The notes beneath the pieces are model-generated. The model was not told where the DNA came from and searched no databases. It worked only from the letters and a program-made list of their open reading frames with translations. Of a stretch of 64,000 nucleotides of DNA, positions 56,798 to 64,000 are shown piece after piece. This DNA is from Desulfobulbus sp. Its GTDB lineage: Bacteria > Desulfobacterota > Desulfobulbia > Desulfobulbales > Desulfobulbaceae. The position numbers and the translations under genes are program-made. Position 1 is the first letter of the stretch, and every line of letters starts with the position of its first letter. The stretch covers positions 1 through 64,000 of the forward strand of contig DRKI01000100.1 in the NCBI GenBank assembly GCA_011051875.1, given 5' to 3'.

Positions 56798-57763
56798 ATG
56801 AAATTACCACCACTTAAAATCGGCTCCCTGGTGGCCCGTATTCCCATTATCCAGGGCGGGATGTCCATCCGGGTCTCCACCTCGGCCTTGGCCGTGCCTG
56901 TGGCCGAGTGCGGCGGCATCGGCACCATAGGCGGTTCGGGCCTGCCGGTCCCTGAACTGCAGGAGGATATCCGCAAGGCCAAGCGTGCTACCGACGGCGT
57001 GATCGCCGTCAATATCATGTACGCGATGAAGGACTTCTACGAACTGGTCATGGGGTCCATCGAGGCCGGCGCGGACATGATCATCACCGGAGCCGGTTTT
57101 TCCCGTGACATCTTCAAGATCGGCAAGAAATACAATATTCCCATTGTCTCCATTGTTTCGTCCCCGGCCTTTGCCAGGCTGGCCGAACGTCTCGGTGCCG
57201 CGGCCATCGTTGTCGAGGCGTCGGAGGCGGGCGGCCACCTGGGCACGGACCGGAAACTGCGTGATATCTTTCCCGAGGTCAGGAAGGTGGTCTCCAAGGT
57301 TCCCCTGATCGCGGCCGGCGGCATTACCAACGGTTTCGAGATGGCGGAGATGATGGACCGCTACGGCGCCGACGGCGTCCAGATCGCCTCCCGTTTCGTG
57401 CTCAGCGAGGAATGCTCCGTCTCCCGCGAGTTCAAGGAGACTTTTCTCAAGGCGCGCAAGGAGGATATCATCCTGGTCCAGTCCCCGGTGGGCATGCCGG
57501 GCAGGGCAATAAGAACGCCGTTTGTCGAGAAGATGCAGCGGGGTGAAGATGTATCGGCCAAGGAATGCAAGTTCAAGTGTCTCAAGAAATGCAGTTACAA
57601 GTACTGCATCAATGACCGGCTCATGGCCTCCTGCACCGGAGACGTGGAGCATGGGCTTGTCTTCTCCGGCGCCAATACCTACCGCATGAACGAGATCCTG
57701 CCGGTGCGCGAGATCTTTGACCAGTTTGTCCGGGATGCCCAATCGGTATACCGGGAAAAATAA
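56798..57763 (+). CDS. nitronate monooxygenase / 2-nitropropane dioxygenase-like FMN protein
   Basis: 321 residues, FMN TIM barrel: IPIIQGGMSIRVSTSALAVPVAECGGIGTIGGSG, VNIMYAMKDFYELV, GAGFSRDIF, EASEAGGHLGTD (substrate/His region) and AAGGITNGFEMAEMMDRYGADGVQIASRFV. The C-terminal part carries a Cys-rich segment CKFKCLKKCSYKYCINDRL that could bind a metal or cluster; it is typical of one subfamily in anaerobes. Physiological substrate unknown; FabK-type enoyl-ACP reductase is a possible alternative. Confidence 0.88.
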   Translation: MKLPPLKIGSLVARIPIIQGGMSIRVSTSALAVPVAECGGIGTIGGSGLPVPELQEDIRKAKRATDGVIAVNIMYAMKDFYELVMGSIEAGADMIITGAGFSRDIFKIGKKYNIPIVSIVSSPAFARLAERLGAAAIVVEASEAGGHLGTDRKLRDIFPEVRKVVSKVPLIAAGGITNGFEMAEMMDRYGADGVQIASRFVLSEECSVSREFKETFLKARKEDIILVQSPVGMPGRAIRTPFVEKMQRGEDVSAKECKFKCLKKCSYKYCINDRLMASCTGDVEHGLVFSGANTYRMNEILPVREIFDQFVRDAQSVYREK

Positions 57764-57819
57764 CCAGCCCTTGAATCCGTTGAATCCCCATTGCAGAGCA
57801 GCCGGTACTTTTCCCACTG

Positions 57820-59205
57820 ATGACCATGACAGCAGCAGTTGACAGCGGGAGCAGCGAACCGGACCATGGTGGCGGCGTGACCGCCAGGGTGATCCCCGAA
57901 TCCGAGCATCCCATCCGGGAACAGGATATCGACCTCGAGGCCCTCAAGGTCCTCTACCGTCTGCGTGATGCCGGTTTTTCCGGCTACCTGGTGGGCGGTG
58001 GCGTCCGCGATCTTTACCTGGGCAAGCGGCCAAAGGATTTCGATATCTCCACCAATGCCAGGCCGGGCCAGTTGCGGAAGCTCTTTCGCAATTCCCGCAC
58101 CATCGGCCGACGGTTCCGCCTGGTCCAGGTCTTTTTCCGCGGCAACAAGATCATCGAGGTCTCCACCCTCCGTTCCCAGTCCGAGTACGACATCAACGAC
58201 CCTGACAAGGTCCTGCCCAGCAACAACACCTTCGGCACCCTGGAGGAGGACGCCTTCCGCCGGGACCTGACCATCAATTCGCTTTTCTACGAGATCGAAA
58301 ACAGGAGTATCATCGATTACGTGCACGGGGTGGAGGACCTGGACCGGGGCGTAATCCGCATCGTCGGGGAGCCGGAGCGGCGCATTATCAGGGATCCGGT
58401 ACGGATGATGCGGGCGGTGCGGCACGCGGCCCGCAACAGTTTTACCATCGAGAAGAAGACCTGGCAGGCCATTGTCGACAACCGGGACAAACTGACCCTC
58501 TGCCCGCCGTCGCGTATTCGCGACGAGCTGCTCAAGGATCTGCGCTCGGGCGCCAGCCGGCCCTGGGCCGAGATCTGTATCCGTTCGGGGCTCTGGTTCA
58601 CCCTGTTTCCCTTTTACCGGGATCTGCTGACCGGCAGAAACGCCGGTAAGGGACGCGAGGAGCTTCTCGCGGTGCTGGGGGCCCTGGACCGGCTGTACGG
58701 CGCCGCCGGCGACCGCCGGGTCAATGTGCCCGAATACATGCTCTTTGCCGCCATGCTCCTGCCCTGGGCCTGTCATCGTTTTGACCTGCCCGGTATCCAG
58801 ACCCTCAAGGGAGCGGCTTACAACCAGCTCATGCGCAGTATCAGGGGAGAGCTTGACCAGGTCTTTGGCGAACAGTTCAACGTCAAGCGGATGACCAAGG
58901 AGACCATTGCCACCCTCCTGGTTCACCTGGTCACCTTCCGCCAGCACCATCGCAATGGCAGATGGCCCAAGTGGCTGAAGAAAAAAAGCTATTTCTCAGA
59001 CTGCTCCCGCTTCTACGGGCTGTACCAGGAGGCGCGGGGCGAGGCAGAGGTCGATGTTGCCCTCTTTGTCGACACCTCTGCCGAAGAGCAGGCCGCGCCC
59101 GTGGGCGGCCGCGGCTCCGGCAATGGCCGCTCCAGGGGCAGGCGCGGTATCAACCCTGCCTTTTCGAGCAGGAAGAGCGGTGTCTTCGGCCTGCGTAAAG
59201 GATGA
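57820..59205 (+). CDS. pcnB: poly(A) polymerase PcnB (class II CCA-adding/poly(A) family)
   Basis: 461 residues. Nucleotidyltransferase core YLVGGGVRDLYLGKRPKDFDISTNA (GG-x-D-x-D), RRFRLVQVFF, EEDAFRRDLTINSLFYE and DPVRMMRAVRHAAR. The segment FTIEKKTWQAI and the C-terminal basic tail (RGRGSGNGRSRGRRGINPAF-like, rich in Arg/Gly) are typical of PcnB rather than CCA-adding enzymes. It polyadenylates RNA 3' ends to promote decay. ATG at 57820 or 57826. Confidence 0.9.
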   Translation: MTMTAAVDSGSSEPDHGGGVTARVIPESEHPIREQDIDLEALKVLYRLRDAGFSGYLVGGGVRDLYLGKRPKDFDISTNARPGQLRKLFRNSRTIGRRFRLVQVFFRGNKIIEVSTLRSQSEYDINDPDKVLPSNNTFGTLEEDAFRRDLTINSLFYEIENRSIIDYVHGVEDLDRGVIRIVGEPERRIIRDPVRMMRAVRHAARNSFTIEKKTWQAIVDNRDKLTLCPPSRIRDELLKDLRSGASRPWAEICIRSGLWFTLFPFYRDLLTGRNAGKGREELLAVLGALDRLYGAAGDRRVNVPEYMLFAAMLLPWACHRFDLPGIQTLKGAAYNQLMRSIRGELDQVFGEQFNVKRMTKETIATLLVHLVTFRQHHRNGRWPKWLKKKSYFSDCSRFYGLYQEARGEAEVDVALFVDTSAEEQAAPVGGRGSGNGRSRGRRGINPAFSSRKSGVFGLRKG

Positions 59206-59270
59206 TGTCCCCCGATTCAGGGTGAGATTTTTTCTCGCCCCGCCTTGCATCCCGACGGTCAGGGCTTATA

Positions 59271-59358
59271 ATAAACCTGAATCAAGCGATTTTCATTGTG
59301 CTCCGGGATTCCGGGCCGGCGTGACCGTGCAGAGAGGGGCTGGTTGTGTCACCTTGCG
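59271..59358 (+). repeat. composite of repeat family C (left end) and repeat family A (right end)
   Basis: 59271-59311 (ATAAACCTGAATCAAGCGAT, then TTTCATTGTGCTCCGGGATT) matches the left end of family C at 44066-44101. It is followed without a gap by GGGCCGGCGTGACCGTGCAG and TTGTGTCACCTTGCG (59313-59358), the right half of family A. It occupies the 236-bp gap between pcnB and the EEP-family gene, which holds nothing else recognisable. Confidence 0.55.
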
Positions 59359-59441
59359 CCGCGTTGCAATCGTTCTGCCGCCGACTACCCGTGCAGAATA
59401 CCATTGATCCCGTTGCCCCCGCCAGACGAGGTTTGTTGCAA

Positions 59442-60206
59442 GTGCGTTTTCTGCTTTATAATATCCGTTACGGCGCCGGTATCGGCGCCCATTTTCATCT
59501 GCCGCTCCCCTATGCGGGCTACCTGAAGCGGTCCACCAGGAACCTGGACAGGATTATCTCGTTCATAAGGTCGATCCAGCCCGACATTGTCGGCCTGGTC
59601 GAGGTGGACAACGGCTCATTCCGTTGCGACAGCAACTGCCAGGCCGAGGTTATCGCCAAGGCACTGAACTACAACCACCTGGTGGAGACCAAGTATGGCG
59701 TCGATTCCGTGGCCAACAGGCTGCCCCTGCTCAACAAGCAGGGCAACGCCCTGCTCACCCGCCAGCCCATTGTCAGCTACCGCTACTACTATTTCAAACA
59801 GGGTGTGAAACGGCTGATCATCGAGGCCCGCCTGGAGGACGTGACCATCTTCCTGGTCCATCTCTCTCTAACCTACCGTAACCGCCAGTACCAGCTTGAA
59901 CAGCTCTATCAGCTCATCAAAAAGGTAAACGGCCCCCTGATCGTGGCCGGTGACTTTAATGTCCTCTGGGGAGACCGGGAGCTGGAGCTGTTTCTTGCCG
60001 CCACCGGTCTGCTTTCCGCCAATAACGAGGGCGCTCCCTCCTATCCGAGCCGGGCTCCGAAACGGCAGCTCGATTTCATTCTCCACTCCCGGGAGCTGCG
60101 GGTCACCGATTTCCAGGTCCCGTCGGTCACCCTGTCCGACCATGCGCCGCTGCTTTGCGATTTCACCCGGGCCGGAATGACGGACAGGGCGCTGCAACCC
60201 GCCTGA
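59442..60206 (+). CDS. endonuclease/exonuclease/phosphatase (EEP) family protein
   Basis: 254 residues from the GTG at 59442 (ACGAGG upstream). EEP motifs: FLLYNIRYGAG, PDIVGLVEVDNGS (catalytic Glu), IFLVHLSLTYRNRQYQLEQL (H-x-S), PLIVAGDFNVLWGDREL (GDFN), RQLDFILHS (LDxI) and LSDHAPLLCDF (SDH). No signal peptide. Members include DNases, phosphodiesterases and sphingomyelinase-like hydrolases; the substrate cannot be told. Convergent with the laccase-domain gene, 20 bp apart. Confidence 0.88.
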   Translation: MRFLLYNIRYGAGIGAHFHLPLPYAGYLKRSTRNLDRIISFIRSIQPDIVGLVEVDNGSFRCDSNCQAEVIAKALNYNHLVETKYGVDSVANRLPLLNKQGNALLTRQPIVSYRYYYFKQGVKRLIIEARLEDVTIFLVHLSLTYRNRQYQLEQLYQLIKKVNGPLIVAGDFNVLWGDRELELFLAATGLLSANNEGAPSYPSRAPKRQLDFILHSRELRVTDFQVPSVTLSDHAPLLCDFTRAGMTDRALQPA

Positions 60207-60226
60207 CCGGCCAGGGCCTGAAGATT

Positions 60227-60994
60227 TCAGGCGGACAGCATGATCACCGAGCCGTTGCGGCCGGTGATGCCGTCACCCACCACCTTTGCCCGGCGAAAGG
60301 AAAAAAAATCCCTGCTGCACCTGGTGCAGATCCCGGCGAGCCTGATATTGTCTTCCCGAACCCCGCACTGCTGCAACTGCCACCTGCTTATTTCCCAGAA
60401 GTTGAAGTAATCCCGGCCTGAACGGAAGCCTGCAAAGGCAGGGGGCAGTTCCTGGCCATGGTTGATGAACTGGCTGCAGCAGGGTCCGAGGGAGGGGCTG
60501 ATAAAGGCCAGCAGCCGGGAGGGATCGGTGGCAAAGGCCGCCATCATCTTGGCGATGGTGCGGCCGATGACGTTGCGCACCGAACCGCGCCAGCCGCTGT
60601 GCACGGCCCCGATCGCCCGGTGCTCGGGGTCGTGGAGCAGGACCGCCTGGCAGTCGGCCTGCAGGACCAGCAGGCCCAGGCCCGGCCGGTCGGTGACCAG
60701 GGCGTCCACTCCCTGGATCCCGGTCCCGTTCATGGGGCCGGTGACCAGGTGAACCCGGTCGGAGTGGACCTGCGTGGCCGAGACCAGGGCTTCGATGCCC
60801 AGGACCCGGCATACCCGCCTTCGGTTGCCGGCAACCCTCACCGGATCGTCGCCTACCCCGTAGCTGAGATTGAGGGAGGAAAACGGCTCAGGGCTCGTGC
60901 CGCCGTGGCGGGTAAACATCGCCACCCGGACAGCGGAAAACCTGCTTTCCAGCCACCTGAGACCGTTTTCTGTGCGCCAGGCAAGCCTGTTCAT
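60227..60994 (-). CDS. pgeF: laccase-domain protein / purine nucleoside phosphorylase (YfiH/PgeF family)
   Basis: 255 residues. Family motifs: FTRHGGTSPEPFSSLNLSYGVGDDP, ATQVHSDRVHLV, LQADCQAVLLHDPEHRAIGAVHSGWRGSV (Cys and His of the zinc site) and GICTRCSRDFFSFRR. Often labelled polyphenol oxidase; LACC1/YlmD studies support purine nucleoside phosphorolysis and adenosine deamination, and in E. coli a peptidoglycan-editing role. Confidence 0.92.
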   Translation of the reverse strand: MNRLAWRTENGLRWLESRFSAVRVAMFTRHGGTSPEPFSSLNLSYGVGDDPVRVAGNRRRVCRVLGIEALVSATQVHSDRVHLVTGPMNGTGIQGVDALVTDRPGLGLLVLQADCQAVLLHDPEHRAIGAVHSGWRGSVRNVIGRTIAKMMAAFATDPSRLLAFISPSLGPCCSQFINHGQELPPAFAGFRSGRDYFNFWEISRWQLQQCGVREDNIRLAGICTRCSRDFFSFRRAKVVGDGITGRNGSVIMLSA

Positions 60995-61017
60995 GTCGTT
61001 GCAAAGGATCGCGGCAG

Positions 61018-61054
61018 ATAAAAAAAGGGAAAACCCCGGACAGGGTTTTCCCTT
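61018..61054 (-). terminator. Rho-independent terminator of the porin gene
   Basis: A 12-bp perfect stem, AAGGGAAAACCC (61025-61036) with GGGTTTTCCCTT (61043-61054). On the minus strand a run of T follows immediately (the A-run from 61020). It lies 28 bp behind the porin stop codon. Confidence 0.85.
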
Positions 61055-61081
61055 GTTGCTGCGCAGACCTGCCGCTTCTGG

Positions 61082-62674
61082 TTAGAAGTAGGCCTCGAAG
61101 GTCAGGTAGATCTGGTTGGCACTCTCGACCGGATTCAACCCCATGGCCTGGAGCTCGAACTTCTCGTCGTCGAGATCGTAGGGCTTGGCGTTCCAGTCAA
61201 AGCCGCCGGAGTAGTTGTAGTCATAGTACTGCCAGCCGAGACGGACAAAGGTCTTGGCGTACTTGGAGATGGCCTCGCCGGTGGGCAGGTCATAGATCAG
61301 GTAGAGCTCAAAGACCTGGCCGCGGGTGGCGAGCTTGGACATGTAGAGATCGTCATGCCCCGGGGTAAAGGCGATCCAGTACTGGGAACCGTAGTTATAC
61401 TCGGCACCGAGCTTGAGGCCCATGTCATCAATGTCGTAGCGGACACCGACATAGATGTTGTAGCCATCCTCGGAGTCGGTATTGGGACCGGTGGTACCCA
61501 TCTGCATGCCGACAAAGTCATTGAACAGACCGTTGCTGTTGGGATCAGTATGGCTCCAGCCACCGGCGATGAAGTAGTTGAGGTTGCTGATCCGGTCCAT
61601 GTACACCGTGGAGGTGTGGAAGATGTTGCCAAGCTGCTTCCGATCGCCCATGCCGGACATGTCATCCGTTCCGAAAAATTCGTTGATCAGCGGATCCTGG
61701 AAGTTGGGATAGCTGAAGATGTTGGTCACGGCAAAGGACTGGAAGTTCCAGAATCTGGGACCCTTCTTCATGATATCCCAGTCAATGCCCATGAAGTCGG
61801 TGTCGGCAAGTTTGCTGGAAGCCGAGTCGCCCTGGAGCCCGTTCTCGAAACCACGGCCGTAGCAGAAACGGAAGCGACCCGTTCCCATGGCCTCGCTGCC
61901 CCAGGCATAGGCATAGCCCAGAGAGATTCCGTCAAAGGGGTAGTCCATGTAGGCGATGGGAGTGCCCATGCGCTGGTCGGTGCCCATGCGCAGGTGGGCG
62001 GGCGGTCCGTCGGTGGTGGGCCTGCGGCCGATGGAGAACCAGATCGGCATCCCGCCGATATTGTTCCAGTTCACGAACGCGCGATCGACCCGGAGGGCAT
62101 TGTCGGACGGGTTGCGGGTGGAGTTGCCGTCAAACTGCGGAAAGATGGTGCCGGAATCATCCCGGAAGGCGGATTCCATGCCCCAGACCTTGTACATGGC
62201 CAGGCGGGCCTTGAACTCGACGTTCTCGGTAGCCTTGACCCGCATGTTGAGACGGAAGCGGTTGGTGAAAATGGTATCGTTGGAGAGGTCACCGGTGGCT
62301 GTCGTGGCATAGATGGGCGCCCCGGTCGCCGGATCGACACCGCTCATCAGCAGCGGTGTGCCGGCTGCAAAGACCGTGTCGGCCTTGTAGAAGTCGGCCC
62401 GGGCCCTGAAATCACCGTAGAACTTGAACCTGGCCGCAAGATCCCAAGACTCGGATTTCTCGTCGAGCATTTCACCCATGTCATCGACCTTGTCGCCATA
62501 CTCGGTGATGGTCTCATTCTGCTTGGCAAGTTGTGCTTTCAGGGCGTCAAGCTGACGGGACAGTTCCTCGATCTTGCTCGTCAGATCCTGAGGCGCCTTG
62601 CCGGCACTGGCAGAGGCCACTGCGGGCAGCGCAATCAGCCCGGCCAGTGCCAGCATGGAAAATTTCTTGACCAT
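61082..62674 (-). CDS. DUF3373-type outer membrane beta-barrel protein
   Basis: 530 residues. Signal peptide MVKKFSMLALAGLIALPAVASASA, then a coiled coil (about 30-72: LTSKIEELSRQLDALKAQLA), as in SLH/coiled-coil porins, then alternating aromatic-rich strands (FKFYGDFRARADFY, FRLNMRVKATENVEFKARLAMYK, YNIYVGVRYDIDDMGLKLGAEYNYG) ending in Phe (LTFEAYF), the usual barrel end signal. It resembles the DUF3373 family of deltaproteobacteria; transport substrate unknown. AGGAGG precedes the ATG. It has its own promoter and terminator, as expected for a highly expressed porin. Confidence 0.85.
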   Translation of the reverse strand: MVKKFSMLALAGLIALPAVASASAGKAPQDLTSKIEELSRQLDALKAQLAKQNETITEYGDKVDDMGEMLDEKSESWDLAARFKFYGDFRARADFYKADTVFAAGTPLLMSGVDPATGAPIYATTATGDLSNDTIFTNRFRLNMRVKATENVEFKARLAMYKVWGMESAFRDDSGTIFPQFDGNSTRNPSDNALRVDRAFVNWNNIGGMPIWFSIGRRPTTDGPPAHLRMGTDQRMGTPIAYMDYPFDGISLGYAYAWGSEAMGTGRFRFCYGRGFENGLQGDSASSKLADTDFMGIDWDIMKKGPRFWNFQSFAVTNIFSYPNFQDPLINEFFGTDDMSGMGDRKQLGNIFHTSTVYMDRISNLNYFIAGGWSHTDPNSNGLFNDFVGMQMGTTGPNTDSEDGYNIYVGVRYDIDDMGLKLGAEYNYGSQYWIAFTPGHDDLYMSKLATRGQVFELYLIYDLPTGEAISKYAKTFVRLGWQYYDYNYSGGFDWNAKPYDLDDEKFELQAMGLNPVESANQIYLTFEAYF

Positions 62675-62814
62675 TCTTGTTCCTCCTAGGTGTTGGATTA
62701 TTTCAGGACAATCTCTGTATGCTGATGGTCACACACTGTGGTTGCCGCCGCCGGACGCGCTCGTCTGCGGCAATCGCACCATGAAACCCGCGAACACTGG
62801 TAACCTTGAAGGGA

Positions 62815-62843
62815 TTAGTATCGTATTTGAGAGGCCTTGTCAA
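62815..62843 (-). promoter_or_regulatory. promoter of the DUF3373 porin gene
   Basis: Minus strand TTGACA (62843-62838, consensus), 17 bp, TACTAA (62820-62815); GATACT with a 15-bp spacer is an alternative -10. The leader would be about 130 nt and contains no recognised regulatory element. Confidence 0.5.
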
Positions 62844-62914
62844 CACGATCAGGACAAAAAGTAAAAAAAATTGTACCAGGGGGAAAAAGAACAGAATAGG
62901 GGAGCGGAAATGAT

Positions 62915-62939
62915 GGCACGGCCGCAGTGCGGCCGTGCC
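62915..62939 (-). terminator. hairpin behind clpA
   Basis: A perfect 11-bp GC-rich stem, GGCACGGCCGC (62915-62925) with its complement (62929-62939) and a 3-nt loop, 14 bp behind the clpA stop. The following minus-strand sequence (ATCATTTCC) has only a weak T-run. Confidence 0.55.
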
Positions 62940-62953
62940 ACGGGCGAGGAGGG

Positions 62954-64000
62954 TTACTTGGGAATGCTGAATGTCATCTTGTTGTTCTTCCGTCCGACCT
63001 TGATAGTTCCACCCTTGGCGAGGTTACCGAAAAGGATCTCCTCGGTGAGTACGTCGCCGATCTCCTTCATGATCAGCCGCCGCAGGGGCCGGGCGCCATA
63101 GGCCGGATCATAGCCCTCACGGGCCAGCCAGCTGCGGGCGGCCGGTGTCAGCTCGATGCGGACGTTCTTTTCGGCAAGCTGCGCCTGGAGTTCGGTGATC
63201 ATCTTGTCCACCACCTTTTCCACGGTGGAGAGTTCCAGGGCGCCGAAGGTGATGATGGAATCGAGCCGGTTGCGGAACTCGGGCGAGAAGAGGCTCTTGA
63301 TGGCCTTCTGTTCCCTGCCCTTGGAATCGCCCAGGAAACCGATGGCCTGTTCGCTCATCTCGCGGGCGCCGGCATTGGTGGTCATGATGATGATCACGTT
63401 GCGGAAATCGGCCCGCCGGCCGGCATTGTCGGTCAGGGTGGAGTGGTCCATCACCTGGAGCAGGATGGAAAAGACGTCAGGATGCGCCTTTTCGATCTCG
63501 TCCAGCAGGAGCACGCTGTAGGGATGCTTGCGGATGGCATCGGTGAGCAGCCCTCCCTGGTCGAAACCGATATATCCGGGAGGCGCGCCGATCAGTCGGG
63601 CCACGGCGTGCTTTTCCATGTATTCGCTCATGTCGAACCGCTCGAAGTGCACCGACAGGGCCGAGGCAAGCTGACGCGCCACCTCGGTCTTGCCCACGCC
63701 GGTGGGACCGGCGAACAGGAAGGAACCCGTGGGTGACTGCGGATTGCCCAGGCCGGCCCGCGACCGCTTGACCGCCTTGACCACGGCGTCAATGGCCTCG
63801 TCCTGGCCGAAGATGTACTTCTTCAACCGTCCTTCCAGGCCGCGCAGCTCGCCGAGATCGTTGCCCGACTTGGAACTCACCGGAACCCTGGCCATCCTGG
63901 AGATGATCCGTTCCACGTCGCGCACGCTCACCGTCCGGCCGGTTCTCCCGGCGAGCCGGAAGGCGGCTCCGACCTCGTCCATGACGTCGATGGCCTTGTC
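62954..64000 (-). CDS. clpA: ATP-dependent Clp protease ATP-binding subunit ClpA, C-terminal part (cut by right edge)
   Basis: The last 348 residues are present; the N-terminus lies beyond the right edge. The visible frame starts DKAIDVMDEVGAA, the end of the first AAA domain. It continues with the second AAA domain: Walker A FAGPTGVGKTEVA, FDMSEYMEKHAVARLIGAPPGYIGFDQGG, Walker B LLLDEIEKAHPDV and sensor/Arg finger regions. The ClpP-docking loop AIGFLGD and the C-terminal D2-small domain with YDPAYGARPLRRLIMKEI are intact. ClpA unfolds proteins for ClpP. The IGF loop without a long M-domain favours ClpA over ClpB. Confidence 0.93.
   Translation of the reverse strand, partial: DKAIDVMDEVGAAFRLAGRTGRTVSVRDVERIISRMARVPVSSKSGNDLGELRGLEGRLKKYIFGQDEAIDAVVKAVKRSRAGLGNPQSPTGSFLFAGPTGVGKTEVARQLASALSVHFERFDMSEYMEKHAVARLIGAPPGYIGFDQGGLLTDAIRKHPYSVLLLDEIEKAHPDVFSILLQVMDHSTLTDNAGRRADFRNVIIIMTTNAGAREMSEQAIGFLGDSKGREQKAIKSLFSPEFRNRLDSIITFGALELSTVEKVVDKMITELQAQLAEKNVRIELTPAARSWLAREGYDPAYGARPLRRLIMKEIGDVLTEEILFGNLAKGGTIKVGRKNNKMTFSIPK

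Overview
The window is a GC-rich bacterial chromosome segment from a Gram-negative organism. It encodes a TolC-type channel, an outer-membrane beta-barrel and a heptose (LPS) enzyme. Several features point to a deltaproteobacterium (Desulfobacterota), perhaps near the Desulfobulbales: Cys-rich CW-type modules on signalling proteins, a DUF3373 porin, a ThiC/BzaF-like radical SAM enzyme, and a small HEAT-like protein resembling one known from sulfate reducers. That placement is inference from gene families. There are no phage genes, transposases, rRNA genes or CRISPR arrays.

Layout. (1) 1-7135: a Lap-type adhesin secretion and control cluster on the minus strand (HlyD-type adaptor cut by the left edge, LapB-type ABC exporter, LapD-type c-di-GMP receptor, LapG-type protease, TolC-type channel), with a small plus-strand gene between lapB and lapD. 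No giant adhesin gene lies in the window. (2) 7373-16644: mostly plus-strand housekeeping, namely a DUF721 protein, a cysteine synthase fused to a divergent cysteinyl-tRNA synthetase, tRNA-Arg(UCU), alanine dehydrogenase (minus), an SrkA-type kinase, a sensor kinase with a CW module, and RF3. (3) 16737-25914: a complete wspABCDEFR chemosensory operon ending in a diguanylate cyclase. Wsp output (c-di-GMP) and LapD (c-di-GMP sensor) would act in one attachment pathway. (4) 26290-43508: nitrogen acquisition. A 12-gene minus-strand run urtABCDE-ureDABCEFG (urea uptake, then urease) starts behind an excellent sigma-54 promoter. glnK-amtB follows behind a weaker one, and both promoters carry the same palindrome-like motif about 100 bp upstream. 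A split permease, an unknown 436-aa protein and an amidotransferase-like protein without catalytic residues lie between. (5) 43600-47100: a long leader with repeats, a ThiC/BzaF-family gene, an overlapping membrane protein and a cyclic-nucleotide-binding/DUF4388 protein. (6) 47144-53131: guanine deaminase, FabB plus an SDR, ferritin, a HEAT-like protein, a nitrilase fused to a heptose-phosphate adenylyltransferase, a metal-binding peptide and an ArsR regulator. (7) 53234-64000: aspS, hisS, a nitronate monooxygenase-like protein, poly(A) polymerase, an EEP-family enzyme, a laccase-domain protein, a DUF3373 porin and clpA (cut by the right edge).

Superimposed on this are three families of dispersed intergenic repeats (called A, B and C here). 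They are MITE- or REP-like and partly palindromic. At least two protein genes, wspR and the amidotransferase-like gene, take their stop codons from such a repeat. One family A copy sits between 10-bp direct repeats. The strongest candidates for something undescribed are the cysteine synthase/cysteinyl-tRNA synthetase fusion with altered ATP-site signatures, the repeat families, and the shared nitrogen-operon motif.
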